Notes: generated from the sequence alone by a model not told the origin. A stretch of 64,000 bases of DNA from Panulirus ornatus (GCF_036320965.1 NC_092249.1:4866614-4930613), one strand, 5' to 3'. Shown: positions 12,176-25,030, counted from the first letter of the stretch. A program made the numbers and translations.

Positions 12176-12298
12176 AACTTTGGAGGCACCTTTATAACTT
12201 TGGAGGCACCTTTATAACTTTGGAGGCACCTTTATAACTTTGGAGGCACCTTTATAACTTTGGAGGCACCTTTATAACTTTGAAGGCACCTTTATAAC
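12176..12298. repeat. 21-bp minisatellite (unrelated to the dispersed family), six copies
   Basis: Unit TTTGGAGGCACCTTTATAAC plus T; only the last copy carries a substitution (TTTGAAGG). Confidence 0.95.
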
Positions 12299-12567
12299 TA
12301 GACATGACCTCCATCCAGTGACTGCAAATGAGACGCACGACGGTCGTGCCATATGAAGTCAAAATGACAAAGCACAAGACTGTCTAACTCCCTCGCGCGC
12401 GTGTGGGAATACAACACACTTCATTCGCTAGCGGCTCACCAGCGACCCTGAGCGTATAATATAGAACATCTAATCAGCAACCAAGCACCACTCGACTTAG
12501 ATCACGAAGCACCTCATCGACTCGCGCTCCTGTACTTAGAATACAAAGCACTTAACTAGCTTCCTTG

Positions 12568-12845
12568 TGCGCAAGGGCCGTACCGTCGTGCTCAAGGGTT
12601 CGTACCGTCGTGCTCAAGGGTCGTACCGTCATGCTCGAGGGTCGTACCGTCCTGCACACAGATCGTACCGTCATGCTGAATGGGTCGTACCGCCGTGCTC
12701 ACAGGTCGTACCGTCGTGCTCACAGATCGTACCGTCGTGTACAGGGGTCATATCGTCGTGCTCAGTGGTCGTGCCTTCGTGCTGACGGGGGGGTGGGTGG
12801 TCGTAACCGTCGTACGTAATGGTCGTACCGTCGTCTTCCAGAGCG
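12568..12845. repeat. Dispersed 21-bp family array, about 13 units
   Basis: Units like GTACCGTCGTGCTCAAGGGT, increasingly diverged toward the 3' end (ACAGATCGTACC, GTCATATCGTCG). Confidence 0.9.
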
Positions 12846-13024
12846 CTAATGGTCAGCCGGGGCGAAGTTGGAGCGAGCCATAAAGCACACACACACACAC
12901 AGCAGAGCCAACTTGAACCATTCATCTTACACCGCCTCCGCCCACCAAAGTGTTAAGAACCCACCACACACGTTTCCACCAGCCACTGTAACTCCCCCTT
13001 TAACCCCCTGACCCCTCACCATTG

Positions 13025-13810
13025 TAGGTTAGAGTCACTCCTGTAACCTGGCCTTTAAAGGTAACATGGTCACTTATGTAATCTGGACTTTTAATGTAAC
13101 ATGGTTACACGCAATCTGGACTTTAAATGCAACATAGTTACGCAATCTGGACTTTAAATGCAACATAATTAAGTAATCCGGACTTTAAATGCAACATAGT
13201 TACGTAATCTGGACTTTAAATGCAACATAGTTACGTAATCTGAACTTTAAATGCAACATAATTACCTAATCTGAACTTTAAATGCAACATAATTACGTAA
13301 TCTGTACTTTAAATGCAACATAATTACGTAATCTGTACTTTAAATGCAACATAGTCATTTCTATAACCCGGCTTTTAAATGTAGCACAGTCCGCCAGGTG
13401 ACCTGGGATTCTAAGTTTGACTTAAGGTCATCTATGACCTCTGGCCTTTAAATGCAAGTCAGTTATGTAACCTGACCCATAAATGTAACATGTACCTTTT
13501 ACAACCTGACCTTTAACTGTAACACAGTCACTGATGTAACTTGGTCTTTAAATGTAACAGGCACATATGTAACCTAGTCTGAATAAGTAACTTACAGTTA
13601 CTTATATACTTTGGCCTTTAAATGCAAGCCAGTTAAGTAACTTGGCCTTTAAAAGTAGCGCACAGTCACTTATGTACTATGGGCCTTTAAATGCAAGTCA
13701 TTTATGCATCTTGACCTTTAAAATGTAACACAGTCACTTATAAAGCACGGCTTTTAAATGTAACATTCATTTATGTAATCCTGACCCTTCAACACGTAAC
13801 GTACACTCAC
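13025..13810. repeat. About 31-bp degenerate minisatellite, over 20 units
   Basis: Core GACTTTAAATGCAACATAGT then TACGTAATCTG. The central units (13090-13350) are regular and the flanks are strongly decayed, as in an old array refreshed in the middle. Confidence 0.85.
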
Positions 13811-14214
13811 TTATGTACCCCCAGCTTTTCGTATGCAGTGCACATACATGTATGTAAGAGAGGAGCACACAAAGCCAGCCAGCCAGCTAGCGAGCTCGCT
13901 CCAACACACAGACATCTCAGCCAATCACAAACTACATACAGGGACGTACACTTTGTCCGGTTTCATCTTTGACGACGTCTTGTTTTCGACCCAGATTCCA
14001 TTTTCTTAAACGCTTCCTCTTATTTTCCCTCGTCCAATTTTTATAGAAAATGTTTCAAAAAATAACAGAAAAATTGTTATACCCAGAACCATTTTGTTAA
14101 ACTCTTCCTCTTATTTCCCTCGTCCAATTTTTATAGAAAATGCTTCAAAGAATAAACAAAAATGGTTATACATTTTTTTTACCACTCCCGCACAATACCC
14201 TTATAAATAGGATG

Positions 14215-14730
14215 CCAAGAAAATCCCACATAAATCATTTTAAATCCTTATCTTACAGATGAGATATAGCTTCCCTTTAAGTTCTTATCTTCCTTGAAAT
14301 CATCTCATACATAATTTAGATTCTACCTTTAAATCTTTACCTTATAGATAAAGCTAAATCCTTCCTTTAAGTCCTTTTCTTACGGATAATTCATATCCTC
14401 CTTTAAAATCCTTAGGGATAATCGAAATCCTTACTTTAAATCCTTGTCTTACAGATAAGCTATCATCCTTCCTTTAAATCCTTGTCTTACAGATAAGCTA
14501 TCATCCTTCCTTTAAATCCTTGTCTTACAGATAAGCTATCATCCTTCCTTTAAATCCTTGTCTTACAGATAAGCTATCATCCTTCCTTTAAATCCTTGTC
14601 TTACAGATAAGCTATCATCCTTCCTTTAAATCCTTGTCTTACAGATAAGCTATCATCCTTCCTTTAAATCCTTGTCTTACAGATAAGCTATCATCCTTCC
14701 TTTAAATCCTTGTCTTAAAGACAAGTCAGT
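14215..14730. repeat. 38-bp minisatellite, seven near-perfect copies plus decayed upstream units
   Basis: Unit TCTTACAGATAAGCTATCAT followed by CCTTCCTTTAAATCCTTG. Decayed units with CCTTTAAATCCTTATC occur from 14215. Confidence 0.9.
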
Positions 14731-16249
14731 TCCTTAAAACATAACTAAATAAACATGGCTACGACACAAGCCGATTCAAGGTGTTAGCTTCTTTCTCAGA
14801 CAGCTAAATTCTAGCATCAGCTAAATCCCCTACGTACTACCAAGCTAAATAGTCAGTACAGTGCCCAAATCAGCTAAATTCCAGACACTTTGTCGAAAGC
14901 AGCTACGTCATCAAAACCAGTTCATGGAGCCTCCAGCTATCAATAAGAGCTATTTTTCCATCAATCATATAATTTTATATAATCATATGTAATTAATATG
15001 GAATTAAATTACAATATACTTCTATAATCATATAATCTAATTATTCACAACAGTAAAAACAACTCCTGTATGTTCCATCCAGTAAAACTTAAACTGTTGC
15101 CGATCGATCCATGCCACCTAACACCTGTATCTCTAACGAGGGGTAGTTCAAATCCTTAATCACCACCCACAGCAATTCAGCTGTAAGATAATTACATAGA
15201 TCTCAAAACCTACCTACCTAAGGCGAGTCGGGTATGTGTTTCTTCACAGAATCACTCCAACACTTGTTACCATTAGCCTAAGCCAAGCCTGGGGTTAAGT
15301 CAAACGTATATATCTCTTTCCAACTTACACTGCAAATAATTTCCATTATCTGTCCTTCTTCTAGACTGCATTCGCAATTAATATGTGTGAATGTTTCCCT
15401 CTCTCTCTCGTGCAAAATAGTGAACCAGACACGAATCCATCTCTCTCTCTTATCTTCCCTACAAGACACCCATCACCATGTCAGGGAGTTCCTTAGCCAT
15501 TTCATCAAGCCATTTCTTCCATACGACACTCCTCCTCCTCCTCACTTCCCTTCCTCTCGCGGGATCCTTGAGAGAACAGAAAAAGAAGAAGAAATGAAGG
15601 AAAATCGTTTCAACTGCTGCTCCTCCCCCTCACCACCATTCCAACTGCCACATCTAATACCTCGTCCACCTCGACAATCTACCCTGCCCTTCCTCCTCCT
15701 CCTCCCTCCCCAAGTCCATCAACGGGGATCCATCCTGATCTATCCATTCTAATCCATCAGCTTGTTACCCATCACCCACTCCTCCCTCCTCCTCCTCCTA
15801 CCCCGCCATCAAGTACGTAAAACTTTCTTTCTGCGGTGAGGCGCAGGCGTCGGTCTGTCCCCCCCACCTCTCTCTCTCTCTCTCCTTCCCCTCCTTTATT
15901 AGGCTATAACCAACCACCGTCCCGAGAGAGTCCCAGGGACGTGGGATCAGCCGAGAATCGTCTATGGGATGGAGGGAGAAAAAGTGATGGAAGGGAAAGG
16001 CGAGGCGGGGGAAGGCGATGTGGAAGAGGGAGGGAAGGATGGGAAGGGCCGAGAGTCCACGACGCCGTAGTATATGGGTAGAAGGGAGGGAGGGTGGAGG
16101 GGATAGGTAGGTGGCAAATGGCAACGTAGAGTCAACATACACATGTCTCAAACCCGGGGTTCGCATCTCTTCACTCAGACCTCGAGGGGAGGTTTAATGA
16201 AACGACATACGACCCATAGAGACAATATATATATAGTGACACTCTCTCT
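14731..16249. other. No gene seen
   Basis: Contains decayed CAGCTAAATTC units (14800-14890), an A+T-rich stretch (14945-15050), short (CT)n patches near 15400, 15440 and 15870, and pyrimidine-rich sequence. No exon recognised. Confidence 0.5.
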
Positions 16250-16565
16250 CAGTGCCAAGTGGCTAGAAGTGTGGCCCCTGTACAAGAACAGTGACTAAGT
16301 GTGGCCCTGCATACGAACAGTGACAGAGAGTGGCCCTGCATACGAACAGTGACTAAGTGTGGCCCTGCATACGAACAGTGACTAAGTGTGGCCCTGCATA
16401 CGAACAGTGACTAAGTGTGGCCCTGCATACGAACAGTGACTAAGTGTGGCCCTGCATACGAACAGTGACTAAGTGTGGCCCTGCATACGAACAGTGACAG
16501 AGTGTGGCCCTGCATACGAACAGTGACAGAGTGTGGCCCTGCATACGAACAGTGACTAAGTGCCT
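16250..16565. repeat. 29-bp minisatellite, about 11 copies
   Basis: Unit GGCCCTGCATACGAACAGTG followed by ACTAAGTGT or ACAGAGTGT. Confidence 0.92.
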
Positions 16566-17186
16566 TCGGCAAGCGCAAGAGACAGTGACCATAAGGGACT
16601 TGGACCACCAGAACTCCCCATAGAGCACAACCTCCTCAGGGGATATCACTGCCCATAACCACACCACGATAACAGTGCTGACGGTGACCGTGACATCCCG
16701 AAGCTCCGTTACCGTTACCACAAGCCTGGGATCACTGTCGACATGTGGCGCGTTACCAGTGGCGTCTGTAACACCGTCACACACGGCGCCATTCCCAGTG
16801 CTGCAACGACGTGACCAGTCTGACACCACTGTTAACACCGGCGTTACCAGCAGCGACCGTAACACCTCAGGCATTACAACCCCTAGTGCCTGACAACGTT
16901 ACGAGACTCGACTCACCGTAACAAGTGTCACTGGTGAAGACCAGTGAAATTACCTTACACTGACGAGGGGCAATGTGTCTGCAGCGGTCAGCGACCCTGG
17001 GATGGACGATATAAAGGGGGGGGGAAAAGCTCCAGGGAAAAACTCCCTCCATTTAACCTTCCTCCTCCTCCTCCTCCTCCGCCCCCAGCAGCAGGAGCCC
17101 CGCTCGCTCGACTCCTAAGCTATCCTCGCTGGAAAGCGCAGGAGGACCGTTCCACAGATCCGCTCATTATTTCCCTTCTTTCCCAC
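16566..17186. other. No gene supported; GTTACC-rich patch
   Basis: 16640-16930 is enriched in GTTACCAGTG and ACCGTAACA words, probably a very old tandem repeat. It yields a Ser/Thr-rich open frame that I do not regard as a gene. Confidence 0.45.
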
Positions 17187-17410
17187 CCGTTCCGTCATGT
17201 CCCTTTTAGCGAGGTAGCCGTCAGGCGAAATAAAGACGGAGCCTCCGGGTGTTTAAAAATCCTTCGCTTGGCTCCTCCTCCTGTTCCTAATTTCTGAAAG
17301 TGACTGTACAGGAGGGGAGGACTTCCAGCCCCTCCGCTCTGGATCCTTTTAGTCGGCCCTCTGCCACACGCAGGAGATACGTGGGACACAGTGCTTTTCC
17401 CCCCACCCTA
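17187..17410 (+). mobile_element. Interspersed repeat fragment
   Basis: Contains CCCTTTTAGCGAGGTAGCC near 17203, close to the reverse of the GCTACCTCGCTAACGC core of the 145-bp family. About 120 bases on are CCTTTTAGTCGG and CACACGCAGGAGATACGTGG. I recall the latter words as common in decapod repeat DNA. Boundaries unknown. Confidence 0.4.
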
Positions 17411-17738
17411 TCCTGTGGCCATGATGAGAAAGAATTACTCTTTTACCCTAAAATTCATTTTTCTTTTTAGTGTGTGATACATTACTGTATTTCCCGTGTG
17501 CGTAACACTGCATTATTTTTTTTTGGTGTACAGTTTCCCAAACTCATGACAAACTCTCAAAACATTCGTTCCCACATTAACCAGACACAACCGTGTGTGT
17601 AATGTCCATGTCTGGCATAAAACATCGACACTGCATGTGACTTAAAACAAAAAGATCCTCGTACTTCATACATACAAACTATCAAATATATAAATTCTGT
17701 ACAAAAATCATTCATTAAAAAACAACTGAACTACGTGA

Positions 17739-17910
17739 TGGGAATAGGTAATCAAAGTCCTTACACCGAGTCTTACTAAACATCCACAGAACGAAGGTAA
17801 TTAAGACATTACTTCACAGACATAAAATAGGTAATTAAAGTCCTTACACCGAGTCTACCAAACATCCACAGAACGAAGGTAATTAGACATTATTACTTCA
17901 CAAACATCAC
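17739..17910. repeat. About 90-bp tandem duplication
   Basis: TCCTTACACCGAGTCT, AACATCCACAGAACGAAGGT and AATAGGTAAT each occur twice in the same order. Confidence 0.8.
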
Positions 17911-18394
17911 GGTTGTTCAAGCCCAGCCAACAACACATTGGCAAACACGAGACTTTGCCTCTATGAACAGAAATGCATAAGGTACTTGTCACCAGAATCA
18001 CCCACTCACACTCCCATTTCCATTACGTACTTGACTGATGCAAGATAAATGAATCCGTTCACAAGACCTATCAAGCATTTACATGCGTGAATAATCCTAA
18101 CTTTGTTAATGTAGTAATTATTACCTGCATTAGTCATTATTACCTGCATCCAATATTTTTTTCTTGTTTAGTCTTTTTGTAAACATTTCAAATACTTATG
18201 TCCATTATCTTAGCATTCGTTGATTGTTGCCCGGTCCTTGTACACAGGTCAAGTATATTAAGTAACCTGTAACTCACTTATTGCTGCCCAGACACTGTAA
18301 AGAGCTCACTTACGTACCTCGATCACTGAGGTCCAGGTCCCTGGATCTTTTTCCTTTGCACTTTATCATCTCTTTCTCCCGCCGTGCACAATAA
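17911..18394. other. No gene seen
   Basis: A+T-rich unique-looking sequence. Confidence 0.5.
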
Positions 18395-18615
18395 AAGGCA
18401 CGAGTCAGCCAACAACGACACGGCCAAAACGACAACCAAATACAACCACACAACAACCAAACACAACCACACGACGACCAAGCACAACCACGCGACGACC
18501 AAAACCAAGCAGCCAGGACACAAGAGATGAGTGAACTACCAGACGACCAAAACCAAGCAGCCAGGACACAAGAGATCATTGAACTACCAGACGACCAAAC
18601 AACACGACAACGAGA
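18395..18615. repeat. CGACCAAAACCA-type repeats
   Basis: Short ACACAACCACACGACGACCA units pass into two copies of a unit of about 57 bp with AAGCAGCCAGGACACAAGAG. Confidence 0.75.
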
Positions 18616-18934
18616 CCACCTGATCACACAACGAAACGACCGCACAAGCCGACAGCCTCAGAACCTGGCCTAGAAGAAGAAGAACCAGATGAAAAATCAA
18701 AAGACGACACGAGGACACCACGAAATCACAAAGCCCGACACACAGTAACGGAACCTGACGAAGACCGCGCGAATACAACACCACTAGAAAACCAGACGTA
18801 ACAACGAACCCCCCCCCATTGCACATAGGGTCAGTCCACCCGTGGCAACCATGCATAGCAACGAACCAGTCCGCCCTGCACGTTCAAGTGGGCCATGCGT
18901 GCCGCGACAGCGTGTGTGTGGGTTTCAGCAAAGA

Positions 18935-19140
18935 CCATATGGTCAGAGACTGTGGTCTTCGAATCATCTTCAAGGCATAAAGAACGTCTTGGGCAGATTT
19001 TTCGATGTTGATGGCTTTGGGGACCCCCCAAGGGTCTCGGCAAAGACCATGTCAGGGACTGTGGTCTTCGAATCATCTTGACATGAAGAACGTCTTCGGC
19101 AAATTTTTAGACTGGTTGGGTAACACCTCGATGTTGATGG
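18935..19140. repeat. About 120-bp duplicated unit
   Basis: ACTGTGGTCTTCGAATCATC, AAGAACGTCTT and TCGATGTTGATGGC occur twice each in the same order with indels. Confidence 0.75.
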
Positions 19141-19815
19141 CCTTGGTGATCCTAAGGGAGTTTAAATCAGACCTGAAACCCCAACGAGCCAACTACTGCG
19201 ACCCCGTGCATGTAATAGGGCTCAGGTCATCCACCGTACATAAGAAGGAGTAAACGCCGAGTCCCCTCCACCCACCAGGCTGGAGAACCAACCCTCTCAC
19301 TCTCTCCTTCAGGCCTGCCTTTCTATCCCCTGATCTTGCTACTCCCTCCTCACCTGGCTACGGGGGCCTCACTCACAACCATTTTCACCAGCGTACCTTC
19401 AAGTTATTTCCTTCACCCCAAAGTTTTTTTTCCGCTGTACCTCCAGGTTGTCTTCTGCTACACCTACTGGTTGTCTTCTGCTGTACCTTCAAGCTGTTTG
19501 CTTCACCTACAGGTTTTTTTTAGGGACTGACTGACTCCTTCCACGTTACACCGATCATCATCATAACCGGCCGATGGCCGGAACAGGAGGTTGTAATTTT
19601 CTCTCGTCGCCTCTCTTTTTCTTTTCTTTTTTCTTGCTTCGTCTGACAGCGTTTGTCTTTTCACGAGGGATGGCGTGGATTGGAGTGGGCCAAGCGAGGA
19701 TCCTTTGTGTCCGCCAGTGTACAAGGCATTGTTTCCCATCTTTACTTTCCCCTGTAGGGTACAACAATCTCTGTTCTGTACAATGATTTCAAAAAAAATC
19801 TTACTGAAAGTGTGT

Positions 19816-19818
<3 letters not shown>
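19141..19818. other. No gene seen
   Basis: 19380-19520 holds decayed units around TTCTGCTGTACCTTCAAG; the rest is unique-looking. Confidence 0.45.
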
Positions 19819-19871
<53 letters not shown>

Positions 19872-19949
19872 CTGTGCGTCCAAGGGGAAAATGAAACTCA
19901 AGTGGATTCATAGGAATATCTTGATCACGCGCAAAATTGTGATCCTTTC

Positions 19950-20024
<75 letters not shown>
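19819..20024. repeat. Two (TA)n tracts flanking 83 bases
   Basis: (TA)n at 19819-19869 and at 19953-20024. Confidence 0.9.
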
Positions 20025-20031
<7 letters not shown>

Positions 20032-20789
20032 GCATTTATAAGTGAATGATCACCTATTTGAGGACAAAAAGCTTCAACGTTTAAGACGAAGCTTAAACGT
20101 GTCTAATTATGTGATTACTAATCACTCATTATAGAGAAATTCTGAACCTATGAGCACCTATCTCTTAACCATATATACATATATCACTCAACGCACCATA
20201 AATAACGAAATCACTCGTCTTCACTAGGAACCTCACAGGGAGAACCTTCCATCAACCTTCCCGCCCTACACTCACTCCTTCGCTCTCCTCTCCCTTCCTC
20301 CCTCCCTCCCACTCTCACTCCCTCTTCCTTTCGTCTTATCACTCGACTTCTTCCTCAAGATTAACCCTCGCACCGCCGCCACCGAGCCAGAAAACAATCA
20401 AAGGATTGTGGACGCACCGGTATAAATATCCCCTGCTGGGGGTAGGGTTGGTTTTGGGAGGCAGGGAGGCAGGAGGAAAACCCGATAGCGTTCGTCGGCG
20501 CTGAAAGGAGAGAGAAAAAAGAAGAAAATCGGGGTATTCTTCTGAAATTCCCGTGGATCGCGCCGTTAGGGCGTTCACTGTTAAGGAAGAAGAGCAGCAG
20601 TAGCACCACCACCTCCACCTCCTCCTCTACCACCACCTCTCCACGCGCCCGTCACGTCCATGTCCGACCCCCTGTCGCTTTGGTTCATTCCAAGCTCTCT
20701 CTCCTCACATCGCTAGCGTCATTCTTAGATCGGTGGAGGTTACAGAAACAGACGGAAGACTAAGAGGGATGGAGGGGGGGGGGGAGATT
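20025..20789. other. No gene seen
   Basis: Unique-looking sequence, pyrimidine-rich around 20270-20340; no exon recognised. Confidence 0.5.
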
Positions 20790-21041
20790 GATGGATGAAT
20801 GGATGGATGGATGGATGGATGGGGGAGTGGATGGATGGGATGGGAGGCGCGAGAGTAATCTGTATAGGGGACGGGATGTGATGGAAAAGAACTTGGGAGG
20901 GATGAGGGATATTACGAAATAAGGAGACACACACCCTCCTTTTTACTTTTCCTTTCCACGATGTCCTATGTGTACAGCTTTGTCCCGCCCTCCTTACGCT
21001 AGACATACATACATGCATACATACATACATACATCACACAG

Positions 21042-21109
<68 letters not shown>
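20790..21109. repeat. (ATGG)n, (CATA)n and (GA)n microsatellites
   Basis: (ATGG)n at about 20792-20822, (CATA)n at about 21005-21035 and (GA)n at 21045-21109. Confidence 0.9.
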
Positions 21110-21111
<2 letters not shown>

Positions 21112-21174
21112 TTAATAAAATAAAGAAGACATCGATTAAGGATTCCCTACCGTTGCAACAAGAGAAATATCATA

Positions 21175-21177
<3 letters not shown>

Positions 21178-21213
<36 letters not shown>
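21178..21213. repeat. (TA)n microsatellite
   Basis: About 17 TA units. Confidence 0.9.
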
Positions 21214-21219
<6 letters not shown>

Positions 21220-21780
21220 GTCTGTGTGCGTGTGAGAAGAATAAAACAGGTGTGAATAACATCCACGCCAAGAATAGTGAACAGTGGGAAAACTTATGAC
21301 AAAATCTAAAACATCCCCATAAATCAAACACAACCAGCGAGAAACAAAAATGCCATCAAAACTACAACGCCAGCACACTACGGTGCAACACCGTGTAAAC
21401 AAAGCGGGTAATGACTGCCCGTGGCATATTCCAAAAAAAAAAGGAGAAAAACGAAGATAAAAGAAAATGGGAACAAATCAAAATGATGTTGATGTAAACC
21501 ATTACGAAAATGAAGTACAATAAACCATGACGTGAATCAAAATAAACCACAGCGAAAACACAGCACAATAAACCACAACAAAATGTACAGAGACATTGAA
21601 GCAAAACAAAACACACACACAAAAAGGCAAATGCCTTCGATAGATTTATTCCCGTAGCAGACCACATTCTGTCAGACGAGACTGTCTATTGGGGCTTCGC
21701 TCTGCCATAAGGAAATGTTTCAAGAAATGTCAGAATATATATTTTCAGACGGGAGAAGGAAAGGGGGGGGGGGGGGAGAG
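21214..21780. other. No gene seen
   Basis: 21480-21600 has several decayed AAACCACAACGAAAACA-like units. A poly-G of 12 or more sits near 21765. Confidence 0.45.
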
Positions 21781-21781
21781 G

Positions 21782-21783
<2 letters not shown>

Positions 21784-21820
<37 letters not shown>
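21784..21820. repeat. (CT)n microsatellite
   Basis: About 18 CT units. Confidence 0.9.
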
Positions 21821-21822
<2 letters not shown>

Positions 21823-21924
21823 GCAGAAGGATTTCGTTTGCTGTATTGCAGTTTTCTACGTAACTATCCAATATGCCGGTTTACCATGGCGGGAAAGATC
21901 CTTCAGCGCCGACAGCGCGAACCC

Positions 21925-22315
21925 TAAGGCACGAGAGTACGACCCTAGAGCACGACTGTACGGCCCTAGAGCACGACTGTACGACCCTAGAGCACGACTG
22001 TAAGACCCTAGAGCACGACTGTAAGACCCTAGAGCACGACTGTACGGCCCTAGAGCACGACTGTACGACCCTAGAGCACGACTGTAAGACCCTAGAGCAA
22101 GAGTGTACGACCCTAGAGCACGATCGTACGACCCTAGAGCACGAGTGTACGACCCTAAAGCACGATCGTACGACCCTAGAGCACGACTGTACGACCCTAG
22201 AGCACGACCGTACGACCCAAGAGCAAGAGTGTACGACCCTAGATCACGGCCATACGACCCTAGAGCACCACTGTTCGACCCTACAGCACTGAGTGTACGA
22301 CCCTAGGTCACGATC
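21925..22315. repeat. Dispersed 21-bp family array, about 18 units, reverse orientation
   Basis: Unit GAGCACGACTGTACGACCCT plus A, the complement of the arrays at 1.5 and 12.6 kb. Confidence 0.92.
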
Positions 22316-22500
22316 TTGTAATATTCCACGAAGGGTTGAGGTAATTACGTTACAGGAACTGAAGAACACATCCTCGTCCTCCTCTAATGCCTTTACGAAG
22401 GGCTGTGTACCAACACGGTTACAGGAACTCGACGAACCCATCACCCTCCTCCTGTAATGCCAGACGAAGGGGCTGTACCAACAAGGTTACAAAACCAATC
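22316..22500. repeat. About 72-bp repeat, 2.5 copies
   Basis: GGTTACAGGAACT, the CCTCCT..TAATGCC block and ACGAAGGGCTGT recur in the same order. Confidence 0.7.
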
Positions 22501-23204
22501 CAGGACTTCTCCTCCTCCCCCAACCCTCCCTTCCCACCACCTCCTTCTCCACTCGGAAGGTCGGCTAGGCTAACTGGCCCCCCCCTACAAAACCCACCAC
22601 GCTGTCTCACCTTTGATCCCATTTGCACAGAAACGACAATATTTTCCTCTCGTACGCGAATGGTCGGAAAAAAATAATGGTCAGGACATTGATGTCAGGC
22701 CCGCCGACGGCATTCTTCAAGCCCCCTGGGTTTTAAGGATACATCTTTAAACCTCAACGGGAAGAATGGTCTTTTAAGGCCCCCGTGTGACCCCCCCACC
22801 ACTGCCTCCTCCTCCTCCCGCTTGAGTGGACTTCCAGAGGTTGAAACTGAACAGCAGCAACTGCACACACACACACACACAGGTCAGTTCTATCCCACTG
22901 TATTCCTGACTGTCATCATGGAAACGGAAGGTTGAAGAAGGACTGGAATCAAGACTGCCATTGAGACAGACCTTCGTAACAATCCCCCCCCGACACAAAG
23001 AGTGCCAGAACTTTTGCCTGGTGTCGTATGTACGTACTCGGTGACACTTGAGGGAGAGGAAGGGGAAAAAAAATCTATGAGGCATCCATTAGAACACAGG
23101 ACGATGGCCAACACGACACTCGACTCGTCCGCCTTCTTGAGAGCCTTCCCGATGCATGAGTCTCCTGGGTCGAGGGGCAAGGGTTTTAAAAACGCAGCAT
23201 AATG
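22501..23204. other. No gene seen; (CA)n at about 22864-22880
   Basis: Mostly unique-looking sequence; no exon recognised. Confidence 0.45.
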
Positions 23205-23480
23205 CTTCCCCAGCAGCATACAGCGTTTCCAGTAGCATACAGCGCTTCCAGCAGAATACAGCGCTTCCAGTAGCATACAACGTTTCCAGTAGCATACAAC
23301 GTTTCCAGTAGCATACAACGTTTCCAGTAGCATACAACGTTTCCAGTAGCATACAACGTTTCCAGTAGCATACATCGTTTCCAGTAGCATACAGCGTTTC
23401 CAGTAGCATACAGCGTTTCCAGTAGCATACAACGTTTCCAGTAGCATACAGCGTTTCCAGTAGCATACAGCTTTTCCACC
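23205..23480. repeat. 19-bp minisatellite, about 14 copies
   Basis: Unit GTTTCCAGTAGCATACAAC with AGC/AAC variants. Three units (57 bases) make a 19-codon period, giving spurious open frames. Confidence 0.93.
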
Positions 23481-23696
23481 GGCCTACAGCTTCTGCAGCA
23501 GTATACAGCTTTTCAAGTAACATACAGGTTTTGCAACAACATACAACTTCCAGCAAAAAGAGGTTCCAACTCCATCCTGCTGGAAGACTTCCGCTCAGGA
23601 CACACACTTTCCAGGAGATTCTTCCAGTATATATATATTTTTTAATACATCATTTTCTCAGTTGACCCACGTACAATAACTTAGTTAAAGTCCAGG

Positions 23697-23697
23697 G

Positions 23698-23757
<60 letters not shown>

Positions 23758-23765
23758 GTGTGTGT
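23697..23765. repeat. (TG)n microsatellite
   Basis: About 33 TG units with one interruption. Confidence 0.95.
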
Positions 23766-23775
23766 AAGAGAAACG

Positions 23776-23840
23776 AGTCTGACTTCGTTTTGGGAGGTCG
23801 TGGGTTCCATTCCCAGCCCCACAGCCGCCGCCTTCCAAAA
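23776..23840 (+). mobile_element. Possible truncated tRNA-derived SINE
   Basis: GGTCGTGGGTTCCATTCCCAG holds a B-box-like GGTTCCATTCC directly after a (TG)n tract. No clear A box is present. Confidence 0.35.
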
Positions 23841-23944
23841 AGACTATGATTGAATGGAAGTTGACCAAAAGAACAAAAACTTTACTCTTCTTTTTTTTTT
23901 TTGAGAGTCGAAATTTATTTTCCAATCGCGATGTCACACGACGA

Positions 23945-24125
23945 TTTCCTTCCTCAAGTCTTCGACGGTGATGGAGTCTGGTCATATAACCCACTCATAC
24001 AACCATAAATGTCACTTCGACGGTGATGGAGTCTGGTCATATAACCCACTCATACAACCATAAACGTCACTTCGACGGTGATGGGAGTCTGGTGATGGAG
24101 TCTGGTCATAACCCACTCATACAAC
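23945..24125. repeat. 55-bp repeat, about three copies
   Basis: Unit CTTCGACGGTGATGGAGTCT with GGTCATATAACCCACTCATA; the last copy has an internal insertion. Confidence 0.9.
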
Positions 24126-24586
24126 TCTCAATGACACTTGTATACATACAGTATCAGAACCTCTTTCTCCGATGGTTCTCGATCGTAACGTTGAGTTATC
24201 CAATAGTCCTTTACGTCCAGACTCGCAAGACGGATCCCCGATGTTGGCATCACCGAGGCGCAACGTCTAAACATAACCCTAGCTTACGAGGCACTCGCAC
24301 ACCCTAGTCCGTCCGTGTACTCGCACGCATGCAAACGACACAAAGCACAAGCGGGGGCGTGCCCTCGCTTGCATCGGCAACACGCACGAACGGTACTCGA
24401 GCCGAGCTGAGGGTGGGGGGAGGAGGAAAGCCGCCCTCACCTACCCAACCCTCTCTCCTACCCACCTACCCGCCCGCCTGCCTTGAGTGACGCATCATTT
24501 TTTTTGGGATGGGGTGGTTAGTTTGGAGGAGGAGAAGGTGGGGGGGAGGAAGAAGCGATGGGACGAGGGAAAGGCAAACCGGGGCC
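24126..24586. other. No gene seen
   Basis: Comparatively G+C-rich unique sequence at 24180-24420 with several CpGs; it could be an exon or regulatory stretch, but no coding signal is recognised. Confidence 0.35.
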
Positions 24587-24701
24587 ACACACAAGGCAGT
24601 CGGAGAGTCCCAAGTACGCGAAGGCTTAGACGTTCTTGTATCATAGTTCGAGGAGTCGAAGACCCATCTTTGTTTTTTTCCCGATGGAGCGATTAGTTCG
24701 A

Positions 24702-24775
<74 letters not shown>

Positions 24776-24895
24776 AAATATGGGACACACAAGGCAGCCG
24801 GAGAGTCCCAAGTACGCGAAGGCGTAGACGTTCTTGTATCATAGTTCGAGGAGTCGAACACCCATCTTTGTTTTTTCCCGATGAAGCGATTAGTT

Positions 24896-24975
<80 letters not shown>

Positions 24976-25030
24976 GGACAGCGAAGGCAAACTGTGGGAA
25001 ACACAAGGACACAGCGTAGGTATGATGACG
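24587..25030. repeat. About 195-bp duplicated unit carrying (GA)n tracts
   Basis: GGAGAGTCCCAAGTACGCGA, ACGTTCTTGTATCATAGTTC and the CCCATCTTTG..CCCGATG..GCGATTAGTTCGAG block occur in both copies. Each copy ends in a long (GA)n: 24703-24771 and 24896-24970. A decayed third unit follows. Confidence 0.9.

Noticed and set aside
16675..16893. Ser/Thr-rich open frame of 72 codons
   Set aside because: The underlying DNA is enriched in GTTACC-type words, consistent with an old tandem repeat; no start, splice or domain evidence.
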